A DNA stretch of 64,000 nucleotides from Calycina herbarum (Eukaryota > Ascomycota > Leotiomycetes > Helotiales > Pezizellaceae). This document shows, in pieces, positions 12,993 through 25,300 of the stretch. The number at the start of each line of letters is the position of its first letter. The stretch's first letter is position 1. The translations under genes and the position numbers were made by a program. The notes under the pieces were generated by a model, which had not been told where the DNA came from, searched no databases, and saw only the letters and a list, made by a program, of their open reading frames with translations. The stretch covers positions 310,001-374,000 of the forward strand of contig LLEY01000030.1 of assembly GCA_001414485.1 (NCBI GenBank), given 5' to 3'.

Positions 12993-14853
12993 ACGTGATC
13001 TATTACCGAGCTGCGTATATTACTAAGCTGCGTACTTTTACCGACTTCTACTACTTTAAAATATAATAAATTAACTATAATAATAGATAAAACTTATTAC
13101 TCTTCGGATTCTAATAAGCTAGATATATCTATAAGTTCTTAATAAGTTCGTGTATTATAACCAGTCTTTCTATAAGTGCTATAACGTCGCGTAGTCGAAA
13201 TCCCTTCTTTACGATTTACTCTTCTAAAGCGCTTATTACGTCGTATCTCCTTATTTACTTCGTCTTAAGCTATAATATCGTATATATCCTCTATAGTAAG
13301 TGTACCTCCTTAACGGATACGATTCTTTTTAGCTCTGCGACGCTTAGAAAGTGCCTTATTTACCGCTCGAAGTATACGTAGCTCGGTATTAACAAGAGTT
13401 AATTCATAAGCTAAACGCTCTATACCTTTAGCTAACAAAGTAATAGTTTGAAAAAGAGGAGTAGGCGAGCTTCCTTAATAATAGGCAATACGATCTCTAA
13501 CCAAAGTCGTTTGCGAAAGAGCTTCTGTTAGGTTATAAGAGGTCTGCGAAACCTAAGGGTCTGTTTTAACAGAAGAGAGGCTAGTAGGCGTTGGAGTTTA
13601 TAACTTTATATCTAACTTCGATATAACTACTTAAGAGTTAAAAGGTATTAATCTAGCTCTGTAGAATCTAGCCTAACCGTTTATAGAAGTAATTAACTTA
13701 ATATACGCTTGTTTAAAGACTATAAGGAACTCGACCTTAGTAATATAATTAATATACGCTTTTATAAACCCTTCGATTTCTCGACCGTACTTCCGCTTAA
13801 GAATAGTAAAACACCTAATATCAAGTAGCTAAGTTAGATAAGAAGAATATAGAGGTAATCTAAGAGTTATAATATTATAAGACTTATAATATTCTTAAAA
13901 TTCTACTGATTTGTAACTCTTATATCTATCTAAAACTAATATATAATATAGACCCTTAGCTTAAGCAGTAGTATATTTATCGAAGTGTTTTAACTATTCT
14001 AGACCCGTCTTATTATTTATCTAACTATTATTTATAGATTTGATAACTCAATTATAAGAGAGGCTAGTTTCGGAATACTAATTCGCGAGGTAATTAGCGC
14101 CTTGAATAACAAGGAATAGAAGGATACTCCTACCTTTGCTATTAATTATAATAATTACTATCGCTTATTCTCGATTACCTAGTTAAACTGCCTTACTCTT
14201 ACTACGTCGATTAGCACGAGTAACAACTATTCTAGGACAGATTTAATCTATTATAAAGCCGGTCTTGTTAAAGTTATAGAAATCGCTATCTACTATACTA
14301 TATTTCGCCTATATATTCTCTACTAGTCGAAACTACGCGCTAATTAACTTAGGATCTTCGTATAAGACTCTTTAAAAGTCGTAAACGCGATTAAAACGCG
14401 TCTTTAGCTCTAGTTATCGAACTACGAATCGTTCTACCTAGCACTTTCTAACACGTTTTACTCTACGCGCCTTAAAGAGGTAATTCGCTATATCTTCTAT
14501 ATTAGCTAGCTGAGGCGAAAACCCTCTAGAATCTCGATTAAATATATATCGAATAATTATTTCCTCCTCTAATTTCGTTAGCTTTAAACAATTAGGTTTA
14601 GTATCGCTACGAGAAGGTCGGCTGTTTATTCTAAGACGAAGAGTAGATTTAGGAACTTTATAGATTTTTATAGCGTTTCTATAGCTTAATTTTCGTTTAG
14701 ATGTTCGAATAGCTTTAATAGCTAATATAATTCGTACTTCTTAAGTTTAGACTTATATTATAGAAGAAGAAAACGTGTATTAAAGTAGTAGAGTAGTAAA
14801 TTCGGTAAAAGTGCGTAGCTCGGTGATATACGCAGCTCGGTGATAGATTACGT
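12993..14853 (-). mobile_element. pogo/Fot1-like DNA transposon 2
   Basis: 1861 bp with TA duplication at 12991-12992 and 14854-14855. Inverted repeats begin ACGTGATCTATTACCGAG and again contain two tandem units of about 17 bp around GAGCTGCGTA/AAGCTGCGTA. The transposase remnant lies on the minus strand and resembles that of elements 1 and 4 in length and layout. It is inserted between RNase H and integrase of element A. This TIR type matches the deleted copy at 49703-50807, so the two belong to one subfamily. Confidence 0.92.
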
Positions 14854-16770
14854 TAGTAATATTAAAATATAATAAAAATAGTAACTTAGTATCTACTATA
14901 TATAAAATAGTAGTAATAAATAATATCTAGATAGATAAAATTTAGAATATTTATAAAGGTTATAACTAGTATATAAAAGAGAAATTATAAGTTTCTAGCT
15001 TATATATAAAGGAGTTTTTATAAGAATACTATACTATACTCGCTTATAACTACTAAGAAATTTATAGAACTCTCTAGTAGATAAGATAATACTACTATAT
15101 TAGTTAGTTATCTATAATAGTTAAGGAAGTAATAGTAGAATATAATACTTATACTAGGAATAAGACTTTCTACTATACTTCTTATAAATAGATAAATACT
15201 ACTCTAATACTATAAATACCTTAGAAATTAATATTTATAGATTTTATTATTAAATTACTAAAATCTAAAGATCTAATAATAGGAGTTAAGTATAATACGA
15301 TCCTAGTTATTATAGAATAACTTATAAAATATATAATTCTAATAGTATATATAGAATTAAGTATAGCTAAGGAATTAGTATTTATATTCCTTAGAGAAGT
15401 AGTCTTAAGATATAGACTATTAGAAGAAATACTCTTAGATAGAGATAAAATCTTTACTTTAAAATTTTAAATTACTCTTATAAGACGATTAGATATAAAA
15501 AGGAAGCTCTTTATAGCTTTTTACTCTTAAATAAATAGAGGAAACGAATAGATAAATTAAGTAGTTAAAATATACCTTTATTATTATATAAACTACTAGT
15601 AAAACAACTAGGTAGAACTACTATCTTTAATATAGTTTACTTATAATAGTTTAGTAATAGAAATAATACTTATTATACTATTCTATACTAATTATAGATA
15701 TAAATTATTAGTATACTAAGAACTACTATCTATAACTATTAATAATTAGCTTACTCGTATTTAGGTCTTAAAGATTAAGAGGTTATATAAGAAACTTATA
15801 GAAGACTTATAGTTTATTACTAAAAGAAATATATACTACTATAATAAATAACATAGTTAGAAGCTAATACTAAAAGAGAGAGATAAAGTCTACTTAGTAT
15901 AGAAAAATATTAATATAAAAAGACTAAGTAATAAACTAGATTATAAAAAACTTAGACTATTTAAAATTAAATAAGTTAAAAGACTTTTAAATTATAAACT
16001 AGTACTACTAAGAATAATAAACATCTACCTAGTATTTTATATATCTCTACTTAAACTAGTACTACTAAGAGCTCTACTAGCTCTACTTATAGAAATTTAA
16101 CTAGTAAACTTAAACGCTAAATACGAAGTTAAGAGAATTCTTAACTATAAACTTATTAGAAAATCAATTAAGTATTTAATTAAATAGTTAAATTACCTAT
16201 ACTTAGAAAACACTTAAGAAATAAAAAGTAATCTTAACTATTGTCTAGAGAAACTTTAGGAATTCTACTAACAAAACCTAAGGCTACCTAGAACTTTAGA
16301 CTAAGGTTAGATAGAGAAATATTATTAAAAAGCACTTATTTAATAAAAGAGACTATTTTAAAAGTAGGAAACCAGGAAGACGAGGACTTAGGAAGAGGAC
16401 TTAAGAGAAGAGGACTTAGAGAAGTAATAGAGAACCGTTTATAAAAAGAGCTAAAGAAAAATTAATATATAGGTTTTTAAGATCTAGAAGAAGAAATATC
16501 GAGATAACTAAAACTATTATAAGATCTTTTTAACCGAATATACTTAGAATATTAAGAGGATTTAGAAAGCTCTAAGAAACAGCGCTAGAACTGTTTTTAA
16601 TAAAAAGAACAAGTCTCCGCTAGACGTTATATAGATTCGATTCGTATAGTAAGAGCTAGACACTCTTTCCGTTTAGTATAAGAGAAGGATATATTCGTAT
16701 ATAAGAGAAGGTCTATATCTTCTAATAATAAATTCTAGAGTTATATTCTAGCGTAGAGATACGCTAGACT

Positions 16771-16783
16771 AAGAAGGGGATAG
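16771..16783 (+). other. polypurine tract of element A
   Basis: AAGAAGGGGATAG directly precedes the 3' LTR, the position of the plus-strand primer in LTR retrotransposons. Element E has the equivalent AAGAAGGAGATAG at 59363-59375. Confidence 0.75.
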
Positions 16784-17244
16784 TATTACGAATCACGTAC
16801 TAGTATATAAATAAGTGAAGTCTAGACGACTCTCTAATAGAACAAATACTATTATAACTCTAAAAGGAAGAAGGGATTAAGTATAGAAGAATATATAATA
16901 CTAGGGATCTTATTATAGTTATATTATATAACTTAGTTAGAAGTAGTTAGGTAATAGAGTCTAGTTTTAAGAAGCCTTAGAAATAGAGTCAGACTCTATC
17001 TTCGGGACTTCTACTAAGTAGGACTCTAATATAAACGAAGGTTCTATATAAGACTAGCATATCTACTATTAGATAGAAGCTTCGTACTTAACTTTAGTTA
17101 TTAATCTTATTATCTTATTTAATATCTTAATATAAGTAACGAGTTTACTTCTAAGTAAACAACCTAGCGTATCTATACTTCTTACCTATATACTAACCTT
17201 CGAGACTTAGTTATCTTTGTTTAGTTCGTTTGAGTTTCGTTATA
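16784..17244 (+). repeat. 3' LTR of element A
   Basis: 461 bp, starting TATTACGAATCACGT and ending TTTCGTTATA. It differs from the 5' copy mainly by C/T and G/A changes, as expected if the two copies suffered RIP independently. Followed by the target duplication ATATC. Confidence 0.95.
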
Positions 17245-18990
17245 ATATCCTCTAGAAGCTTATATCGTAGTTCTTCTAGTTTAGATAGTATAGTCTTAAA
17301 ACACTCGCTTAGTATTTTATCTAAGTATTCTAGCTTAGACTTCGTTTATAATAGTATAGTATAGTTCTATTTAGAAGATTAGCTTCTAGTATATAGTTCG
17401 TCTTCGAAGTACGTCTAGATAGTAGTAGAAAGGAATTTATATAATTAATCTCTTCTGTTCTTAAATACACTTATATAGAAGTAGTTAGACGCCTAGCTCT
17501 TAAGTATAATCGAGAAAGCCAGGTTATATACTAAGAGTAATATACTACAACGCTTATATATATTCTTAAAGATAATAGATTTAAGTTTAAAGTTATCTCT
17601 CTTACTTCCGTACTTCTACTCTTCTAAGTATAACTTTATAAAGTTACTAAGTAACCGTGAGTAATCCTAGCTATATTCGCCTAGTAGTAGTATTATAGAA
17701 ATAGGAATATTATTTATAGATATTAAAGGAAAATTACTAGAAGGAATATACTTTAGAGGAATACTATTCGTAGAGAAGTTATTTAATGGAATATTATTAT
17801 TAACTAAGGCTGTAAGTATATTTAGATAGTCGATTAGTTTAAGAAATCGTTTAAAATAAGCCTTAATATACGTATATCTCGTAGCTATCTCTGCTAACTA
17901 AGTCTTATTCTTAATCACTTTCTTTCTTAGTTCTTTTATCGTCTATTTAGTATATATAAGTTCTTAAGCTATATTATAGAGAGTATTCGGTATATTCCTC
18001 TTACGGCTATCTATCTCTATCTATATATCTCTCTTCCGAAGTACTTAGCGTATCTTAATTAAGGTGTTTCAAGCTATATATATAAACCTTAACTTAGCTT
18101 AGTTATTAAAGTATATTCGATATATCTCCTAGAGATAGTTATTATCTATGTCTTCGATATTATATTCTATAATCTTTTCTTTTATAAAAGCTATAGTCTT
18201 CTTATTCTTAACCTAAGATAATAGTAGTACTATAGTATAGTAGTATAAAAGCTAAACGTGTTATTAAAAGTATTAAAATAATCAAAAGTAGTAAAAAAAA
18301 CAAAAGTAGTTATAAAATCGACGGTAGACGATACTACTAGTAGTATATAAATAAGATATAGTAGACTAGTACTAGTAAGAGTAAGTAGAATAGAATACTA
18401 TTATTTATTAAACGTAGCTTAACCTCTTAGTTAACTTCTCCTTAGAAGGTAGGTTATTCCGTCTCGTATATCTTATATTAGTTATTCTATTAGATATTCC
18501 TTATCGGTTATTCCTTATTCTAAGTTATCTAAGATTATATTCTTAGAAGTAGGTTAAGTATTCCAGATCGTCTAAGATTATCTTACTAGGCTTGTTAGAG
18601 TTAAACGTTCTTTTATAAGTTAATTTAGTAGTTATAAGTCGTAGAGTTTATAGTAGATTCTATATAGTTTATTAGTTATAAGTCGTAGAGTTTATAGTAG
18701 ATTTTATATATTTTTAGTAGTAGTAAGTCGTTCTCGCGGTATAGTTTTATAATTATAATTCGTAGAGTTTATAATCGATTTATAAGTTTTATAAATCAGT
18801 GGAATTATATAATCTAAGAGAGAGGATCGGTTTAAGTATTATATACTTAATTTAACAAGTATAACTAGTAGAGTATACTAATCTAAGAGAGGGTTCTACT
18901 TATCTAACTTTTATAACTATATAAACGTATAATTCTAAAGATCAGAGTATAGTAGTTCTAAGTTATCTAATCTATACGTCTACTAATCAG
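17245..18990 (-). pseudogene. copia gag N-terminal half of element B
   Basis: Sequence between element A and the 5' LTR of copia element B, by position the leader and N-terminal gag on the minus strand. No open frame survives and no motif was recognised. The 5' part near 18601-18790 is made of short direct repeats (see 18631-18718). Confidence 0.6.
18631..18718. repeat. 44-bp tandem repeat in copia 5' leader
   Basis: Two copies start at 18631 and 18675 (period 44), each with GTTATAAGTCGTAGAGTTTA. A degraded third copy lies at about 18744-18785. The location just inside the 5' LTR of element B suggests leader repeats. Confidence 0.7.
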
Positions 18991-19161
18991 TGTTAGTTCA
19001 ACTTAGTAGTCGATAGCTTAATATAAAAAGAGTATATATTCTTATAACTATCGTTGATATATACCGAGTAAAGTCTATACTCGGTTCTACTTAAATACCT
19101 GTCCTTCTTATTAAGCGAGAAGAGTACGTAGAAGTACTAACTACTTATATATATACCGACA
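18991..19161 (-). repeat. 5' LTR of copia element B
   Basis: 171 bp, partner of 2437-2607. It starts TGTTAGTTCAACTTAG and ends ACCGACA on the plus strand, followed by CTTAT, the target duplication shared with 2432-2436. Confidence 0.93.
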
Positions 19162-19984
19162 CTTATAGTTAAAATTATAAACCTATATAATTATATTAGC
19201 TAAAGGTTACTATTCTAGCCTTCTAGTCGATGTCTAGATTATATTCTTAAATCTATAGTATACTAAGTATTATCTCTTTACTTCTTATTTTAATAATATT
19301 AAATTATATATTTAAGATATATTCTTTAATATTAGTTTTTATTAGAATAGTTTACTAGTTAATTACTCTATTTTAGTAAGTAATATCTATTCTATCTATT
19401 ATCTTTAGATAATATAGTCTTATTCTATTAAATAAGATATTTAGCTTCTTTAGAGTTATTAGAGAAAGAAAGTTACTTATTACTTCTAAGTTAATTATAA
19501 CTCGTAGCTCTTTTCTCTATATTTTTATAGTTACTATTAACTGTCTTTCTTCTAAAGTAGTATATATTTCTAGTTTAATATAATAAACCTTAAATAACTA
19601 ATTTCTTAAGTCCTTTTCTCTAACTAATTAGATACGAGACTAAGAAAAGAACGTTACTTTTTCTTTATTAGATATAGCTACTTTATATATCTATTAGTAT
19701 TCTATAATTCTAGTAAGTACTAGTAGATTTTCTTTAAATCGTTTCTAGGTTAACTAGTCTATAGTAGTACGTAGTTTAAACCGCGTCTATCTTATAGTTG
19801 TTTCTTATATTAATTCTAAGAACTATAGTTCTTTAATAGCTAGGTAGTAGAATTCTTCTAGTTTTACTTCTACCTAGTCTATTATATTATAGTTCTATTA
19901 TTCCTAGAAAAGTATAGTAAATAATTCCTATAAATAGTATTTTCTAAATACTATTCTATTATTTCTAAATATTAATAGTAGTGA
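19162..19984 (-). mobile_element. Ty3/gypsy element C, continuation right of copia B
   Basis: Resumes the minus-strand gypsy element broken at 2436. Sequence up to about 19984 matches, in reverse, the protease and pre-protease part of element A (about 8540-9600). Similarity fades at 19975-19995, where a different sequence with a CCTCTG..CAGAGG hairpin begins. No gag or 5' LTR of element C is seen beyond, so it was truncated or replaced there. Confidence 0.75.
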
Positions 19985-21871
19985 TATATTAGTAATCTGT
20001 CCTCTGTTTCAGAGGTAGTACGACCGCTGTTTTATATACTCTTTCTACTTACTTCGCCTCTCTACTCTTAGAGTTTAAGACTCTAGCGTCGCGCTGCTTT
20101 AAAGCTATAGTTTAGACCGAATATTATTCTTACGATCTATAAAAGTTAACTAATCCTAGGGTTTTAAATAATATTTATAATTAGTATCTAAAAATTAAGA
20201 GTTCTTCTAACGAAAGTATCTATAGCTAGCTACTCTAGAAAATGTATTTTAATTAATTTCTTCGCTATTATCCGTAGTTTAATTTTCTCTTTACTCTCTC
20301 TATCTTCTATTCTATCTCTCTACTCTTTCTATTCTTAATTAACGAGTATATATAAGATTAGTTATCCTTTGTATTACCTAACTCGATACTATAAATAATG
20401 TCGCTAGTTCCTTATATATTACTTTCCTACTCTTAAAGCTATAAAGAGTATAAAGTGTTATTAGTAATATATAATAGTATTAAAAAGAAACGATTACTTA
20501 TTATATTAAGCTTTAGAAACTACTAGAGTCTATAACTATCTCGTAGATCTTACGCTATCTTTATCTCTCTCTATCTCTCGAGTATTCTTTATATTATAAA
20601 TTATTAACTTTTCTATATAACTATCTATTAAAGTAATATAGCCTGATTTCCTCGGCGATATACCTAGCGTCAAGCTCTAAACCACGGCTTAGTAAAGACT
20701 CCTTTATAATATTCGCCTAGTAATAAACCTCTAGAGTTTAATAAAACAGCGACTAAAAAAATATAGAAATCACCTACTTCTAATAACAGCGACTCTAGCT
20801 CGGATTCTAGTTCTAAATCTATTTTTAACTCTGACTCTAACTCTAATACTAATACTAACTCTAACTCTAACTCTGATTCTAGTTCTAACTCTAATAATAA
20901 TTCTATAAGAGATCTTTATTTAGAAGCCGAGTACTATCGAAAGAAGAAGGCCGAGTTCGAAGCTATAGACTTAACTTTAGCAAACTCTTATAATACTACT
21001 AAGTTAATAATAGTAGTAGAAGAGCAGAGATAGAAAATATAAGTTACTCTATCTTTAATACTAATTAATCACTTACTAATCTATATACTTTAGATATTAT
21101 AAGAGAATTAAGAAGAGAGACCTAGTAGCAGCTCTTAAAGCTACTAACGGAAGCGACTTTAAGACCTATCTTCTTTAGTAAAGTAAAAATTCGCGTATTA
21201 AAAGGTAATCGAGTATATTTATAATCTAGTATATACTTAGTATAATCTACTAACGAACTACTAAATAATATATAGACGAAGATATTCTCTATAATATCTA
21301 TAATATTAACTACTTCTTTTAATTAAAACTATAATAGTACTAATTCTTCGATAGTAGATTCCTTAGCTTAGTCTTAATAACTTAGAAAAAGAGAAGGCTA
21401 CGATTTATATTAAGGATATATACGTTCTTTAAAACAGCTATTAGATCTGCGATTAAGTAGTCTTTTCTTATAAACAGCTCCAAGTATAAACGTCTTCTAT
21501 TAATCTTTTCGCTAACTATATATCTATAAGAACTATTACTTTAGTTAAGGAAAAACCTCTCTTATATAAAGATATCGAATTTCAAGTCTTCTCTCTCGTT
21601 GTAAAGAGAGAGCGCCTAGCTATTAGACTTGTTCTTAATCTTTAGAATATAAAAAGATCTAGTAGAAAGAAAAAGTTATAAGTACTACTATTACTCTATA
21701 TTTCTTCTCTATCTTTATTACTTATAAGATTAACTAATTTTATATAGAAAGAAGTTTATATTTTACAATAATAAAAACCCTATTTACTACTCTATTATAT
21801 TTACTCTTACTTTAGTAATTATAGATAACGCTTTTAAAAACAAATTTACGTCTTTTATATAGATATACGAC
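19985..21871. other. unclassified RIP-degraded sequence with a Ser/Asn/Asp-rich frame
   Basis: Not matched by eye to the other elements. A plus-strand frame at about 20767-21031 is open and reads a Ser/Asn/Asp-rich low-complexity run. This is followed by a charged helical stretch (EAEYYRKKKAEFEAID) ending at a TAG. A 6-bp-stem hairpin CCTCTG-TTT-CAGAGG is at about 20004-20018. Element D interrupts this region: after removing D, 21876 joins 28490. It may be the body of an older transposon, but no terminal repeat or catalytic motif was found. Confidence 0.4.
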
Positions 21872-21876
21872 CTTAT

Positions 21877-22322
21877 TATTACGAATTACGTTATATATAA
21901 TAAGTAGTCCAGACGGCGCTCTAATAGGACAAGGTACGATATTTAGGAAATAGAAGGTAATATAGAAGAGAATCAGTAATATAAAGGCATTTAGGTATTC
22001 TAGGATCTCACTGTTAGATTACTGTTAGTAGTTATATAATAGATCCTCTTAGATCCTTAGAGGGATCTAAAGAGATCTAGAGATCTAGGATTATATAGAG
22101 ATCCAGGTAGTATAGAAGATTATATATATACCGGTATATCTACTATTAGATAAGAGCTTTATACTTAACTTTAGTTATTAATCTTATTATATTATTTAAC
22201 ATCTTTGATATAAGTAACGAGTTCACTTCTAAGTAAACAACCTAGTATATCTATACTTCTTATCTATATACTAACCTTCGAGACTTAGTTATCTTTATTT
22301 AGTTTATTTAAGTTTCGTTATA
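21877..22322 (+). repeat. 5' LTR of element D (A-like type)
   Basis: 446 bp, TATTACGAATTACG to TTTCGTTATA. Its central U3 carries a GATCTAAAGAGATCTAGAGA cluster, shared with the solo LTR at 46407-46835 but not with the 3' LTR of the same element. The downstream end (CAACCTAGTATATC) is also A-type. Confidence 0.9.
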
Positions 22323-25300
22323 CTTTAAGTACCTACTTAGAAGTTCAGTCGCTATAGCTCTAGTAACCTCCGCAGCAGCTAGCTCGAATACTAGTCGAGT
22401 TAATATCGTAGAAACATCTAGAAGTGCGACTAGAAGAACACCTGCTAGTATACAGTTAACTAGAAACGACGACAATGTTAGTATATCGGACGCCCCCGAG
22501 TCTTATAAGGTCGAAGCACTTGAATCTATTAAAGTTAAGATACTAGATACGTATTATAGGAAGCGAAAGGAACTCGACTTATTCCTTCTCTAAATAGACA
22601 TCTACTTTAACTTTAACTCTAATAAGTTCGAAGGTAATTATAATTTATAAACTATCTTTACTATCTCCTATCTTAGAGGATCAGTATTAGAATAGGCCTA
22701 GTTATACTTAGAGGACTTCTTTAAGAATAAGGATAAAGATAGAAAGATAGAATTAACTAAGATTATATTTAAATCTTAGAGAGGATTTAAGATAACTATT
22801 AGGAAAGTCTTTAAAGACTTCGATATAATCTAAACAGCTATATATAAGCTTTTAGAATTATACTAGACTAGATTAGTAATAGATTATACTAATGAATTCT
22901 AATATTATAGAACGAAGTTAGAATAGGATACTATCGCTTTTATAGAACTCTTTTATAAAAGATTAAAGATATATATCTATAAGGAAATAGCTAAGTAGAA
23001 TATATAGTTCTGAACTATTATAGGTATAATTAAGGAAGTCGTCTAGCTAGATAACCGCCTATATAAATTTAAGAAGAGTAACTCTAAGTATAGAGAAAAG
23101 AGTAAAGAGTTAGAGAAGTAGAAGCACTCTTATACTAATAAACATAGTAAGGAGGTAAACGCTACGTAGAAGAAAACCTTTCTAAAGAAAGGAGGACTTT
23201 CCTAGGAAAAGCGAAATCATTAACATAAGTAGAACTTATATTATAATTATAGTCTACTAAGTTATAGAGTAAATAAGTATAGTAAGAAGAAAGACTCTAA
23301 GGGAAAGAGACAAATTAATACTACTATTTAATAATAGGTAGCCTTAACCGATTATATTAAACTTATAGATAAGAAGCTTAAGATATAAGAATATAGAACC
23401 TAGATTAAAAATAACAAAGGAATTAGTAGTATATAAGATACTAATAATAATAGAAATCTACTTCTTAAAGAATATTATAATATATAATTAGTAATAGAAT
23501 CTAAGTAACCTCTTTAAATAGAATACGAATTACTATTATCGACTAGTTCTTTAGAGATATCGGATTTATCTTCTAGTTTAGAAGGAGAAATAGGAAATAA
23601 AGACCCTGAAGTTAGAGAAACTTAAGCTTTCCTTAAAACCTTTAAATAAGGAAATTAATAGATATATATTAATAACTAGAAACTAGACGTCTAGAGTCCT
23701 TATATAATATAAGGAGTTAACTTAACTATTTTAATAATATATATAGTTATAAGAAATAACCCTAAGATAATAACTTTAGTTAGTCTAATTACTAGGTAAG
23801 AAACTATTAAGGATAAAAAACCTATATATAACTAACTACGAATTAAGAGACCTACTTATCTTAAGATTAGAGACGTATAGAAGGTATATAATATTTTAGA
23901 TAAGAACAGTATATAGACATAGTAAGTTCTAATAGGATTTAAGAGACGAATTAAAAACCCTTTCCTTAGAACACTACCTAAGGATATTATACTAAAGGAG
24001 TTTAAGTAATATATCGTAGTTATATTAATTAAGAATAATAGATTAGTATTTAGAAAATATAACTTATAATAACTATTTAGTATACTATTCTAAAAGCGAA
24101 GAGAATTCAATATAATTAGATAGGCTAAAACAGAAGCAGAAGAATTATTCTATTTATTAAAAAAAGAACTATAGTTTATAGAAACAGTTTAAGAAACAAT
24201 AGTATAATAGATATAATATAAACTAAGTCTAATCTTAGATTAGTTATTATAAAAACAGTTTAAAGGAATCTTACTAAAACCTACTAGAATAGTAGAATAT
24301 TATTAGATATATAAAGTAGTATTATTAGATAATAAAAGAGTAGTATTCTTTCCTTAGTCCTAGATTTAAGCTATTAAGGAAAAGAATTTAAAAGACTATA
24401 TATTTAAGGTTTACTATATAAAACTAGAGATAAGTATACTAGAAGCTACTTTAGATTATCTATATATAGGAGAACTATAGTCTATAGAAGCTATTATAGA
24501 AACTAGTTATAAATAGATCTAATATAATTATAGACAAATACTAAAACGATTTATAAGAGGAATTCCTAAGATAATAGAAATCCTAGAATATAGATTAGTA
24601 TATAAGATAGTAAATACTAATAGAGAAAAAGTAAGATTCTTTCTATAATATAAGAATAAGGAAAGAAGGAATTATAATCGAGAAAATCGATCTTTTAAAG
24701 TCTAATATATTAAAGTAAAGTTAGACGTTACTTTAGAAGAAAGACAGTTAGTAGTAACTATAGAAATAAAGAGAAAGAAGTTATAAGTTATAATAGACTT
24801 GAGAGTAATAGATAACTTTATCTTCTTAATAGCTTATAAGAAGCTAAACGTTCTAATTAAAGAGATAAGACTATATTAACTAGGAGTAGTCGATAGAATA
24901 GATGTTATATATTAAAATAGAATTATTAATTAGTAAACTATTCTAATAAAAATTAATATTAAAAGATATTACTTAGATATATAATTTAATATTATTAAAA
25001 TAGGAAGTAAGAAAGTAATACTTAGTATACTATAGATTTAAGAATATAATCTAAAAATTAACTAGAAAGCTAGGAAGATAACTTTTAGTTAATATAAATA
25101 TAAGCGTTTATGTTTATAACTTTAAAGCTAGAACAAGGTTAGCGCTACCTCTTTTAAAATACTAGAACACCTTATCTAGGGTCTTTTACAGGTTAGTAAG
25201 GAAGCTAATAACGAAATACCTATATAGTATAGAGAATTTAAAGCTTTATTTAAAAACCTAGAAGACTTACGAGCTTTACTAGAATATTACTTATAAGATT

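Larger units (their letters stand above)
6826..16770 (+). pseudogene. gypsy gag-pol remnant of element A
   Basis: Broken polyprotein. The gag zinc knuckle is at 7741-7782, where all four metal-ligand codons (three Cys, one His) now read TAT (Tyr). The protease motif starts with the Asp codon at 9298, seen as D-L-E-V for the usual D-S-G-A. RT runs from about 9830, is interrupted by the pogo element at 9996-11855, and resumes to 12990 with Y-L-D-N at 12153-12164. RNase H and its DALSR-like end lie before 12990. After the second pogo element, the integrase zinc finger (about 15000-15190) and catalytic core (about 15220-15480, with a D-R-D-K-I-F stretch) follow. Frames are kept but dozens of TAA/TAG codons interrupt them. 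Confidence 0.88.
6365..17244 (+). mobile_element. Ty3/gypsy element A, full length with two nested pogo elements
   Basis: Complete plus-strand gypsy retrotransposon with 461-bp LTRs at both ends and a perfect 5-bp target duplication ATATC (6360-6364 and 17245-17249). It is inserted in the gag region of copia element B. Its interior holds gag, protease, RT, RNase H and integrase remnants and two DNA transposons (9996-11855, 12993-14853). Removing those leaves about 7.15 kb. LTR ends are TA..TA, from TG..CA by RIP. All frames are full of stops. Confidence 0.95.
2437..19161 (-). mobile_element. Ty1/copia element B, full length but split by element A
   Basis: LTR retrotransposon on the minus strand with equal 171-bp LTRs (2437-2607 and 18991-19161). 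It is flanked by a perfect 5-bp target duplication CTTAT (2432-2436 and 19162-19166). Order on the minus strand is gag (about 18300-17245, then 6364-6000), integrase, reverse transcriptase and RNase H, which is copia order. Element A is inserted at 6364/17245. Without A the element is about 5.85 kb, normal for copia. The reading frames carry many TAG/TAA codons, so it is dead. Confidence 0.93.
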
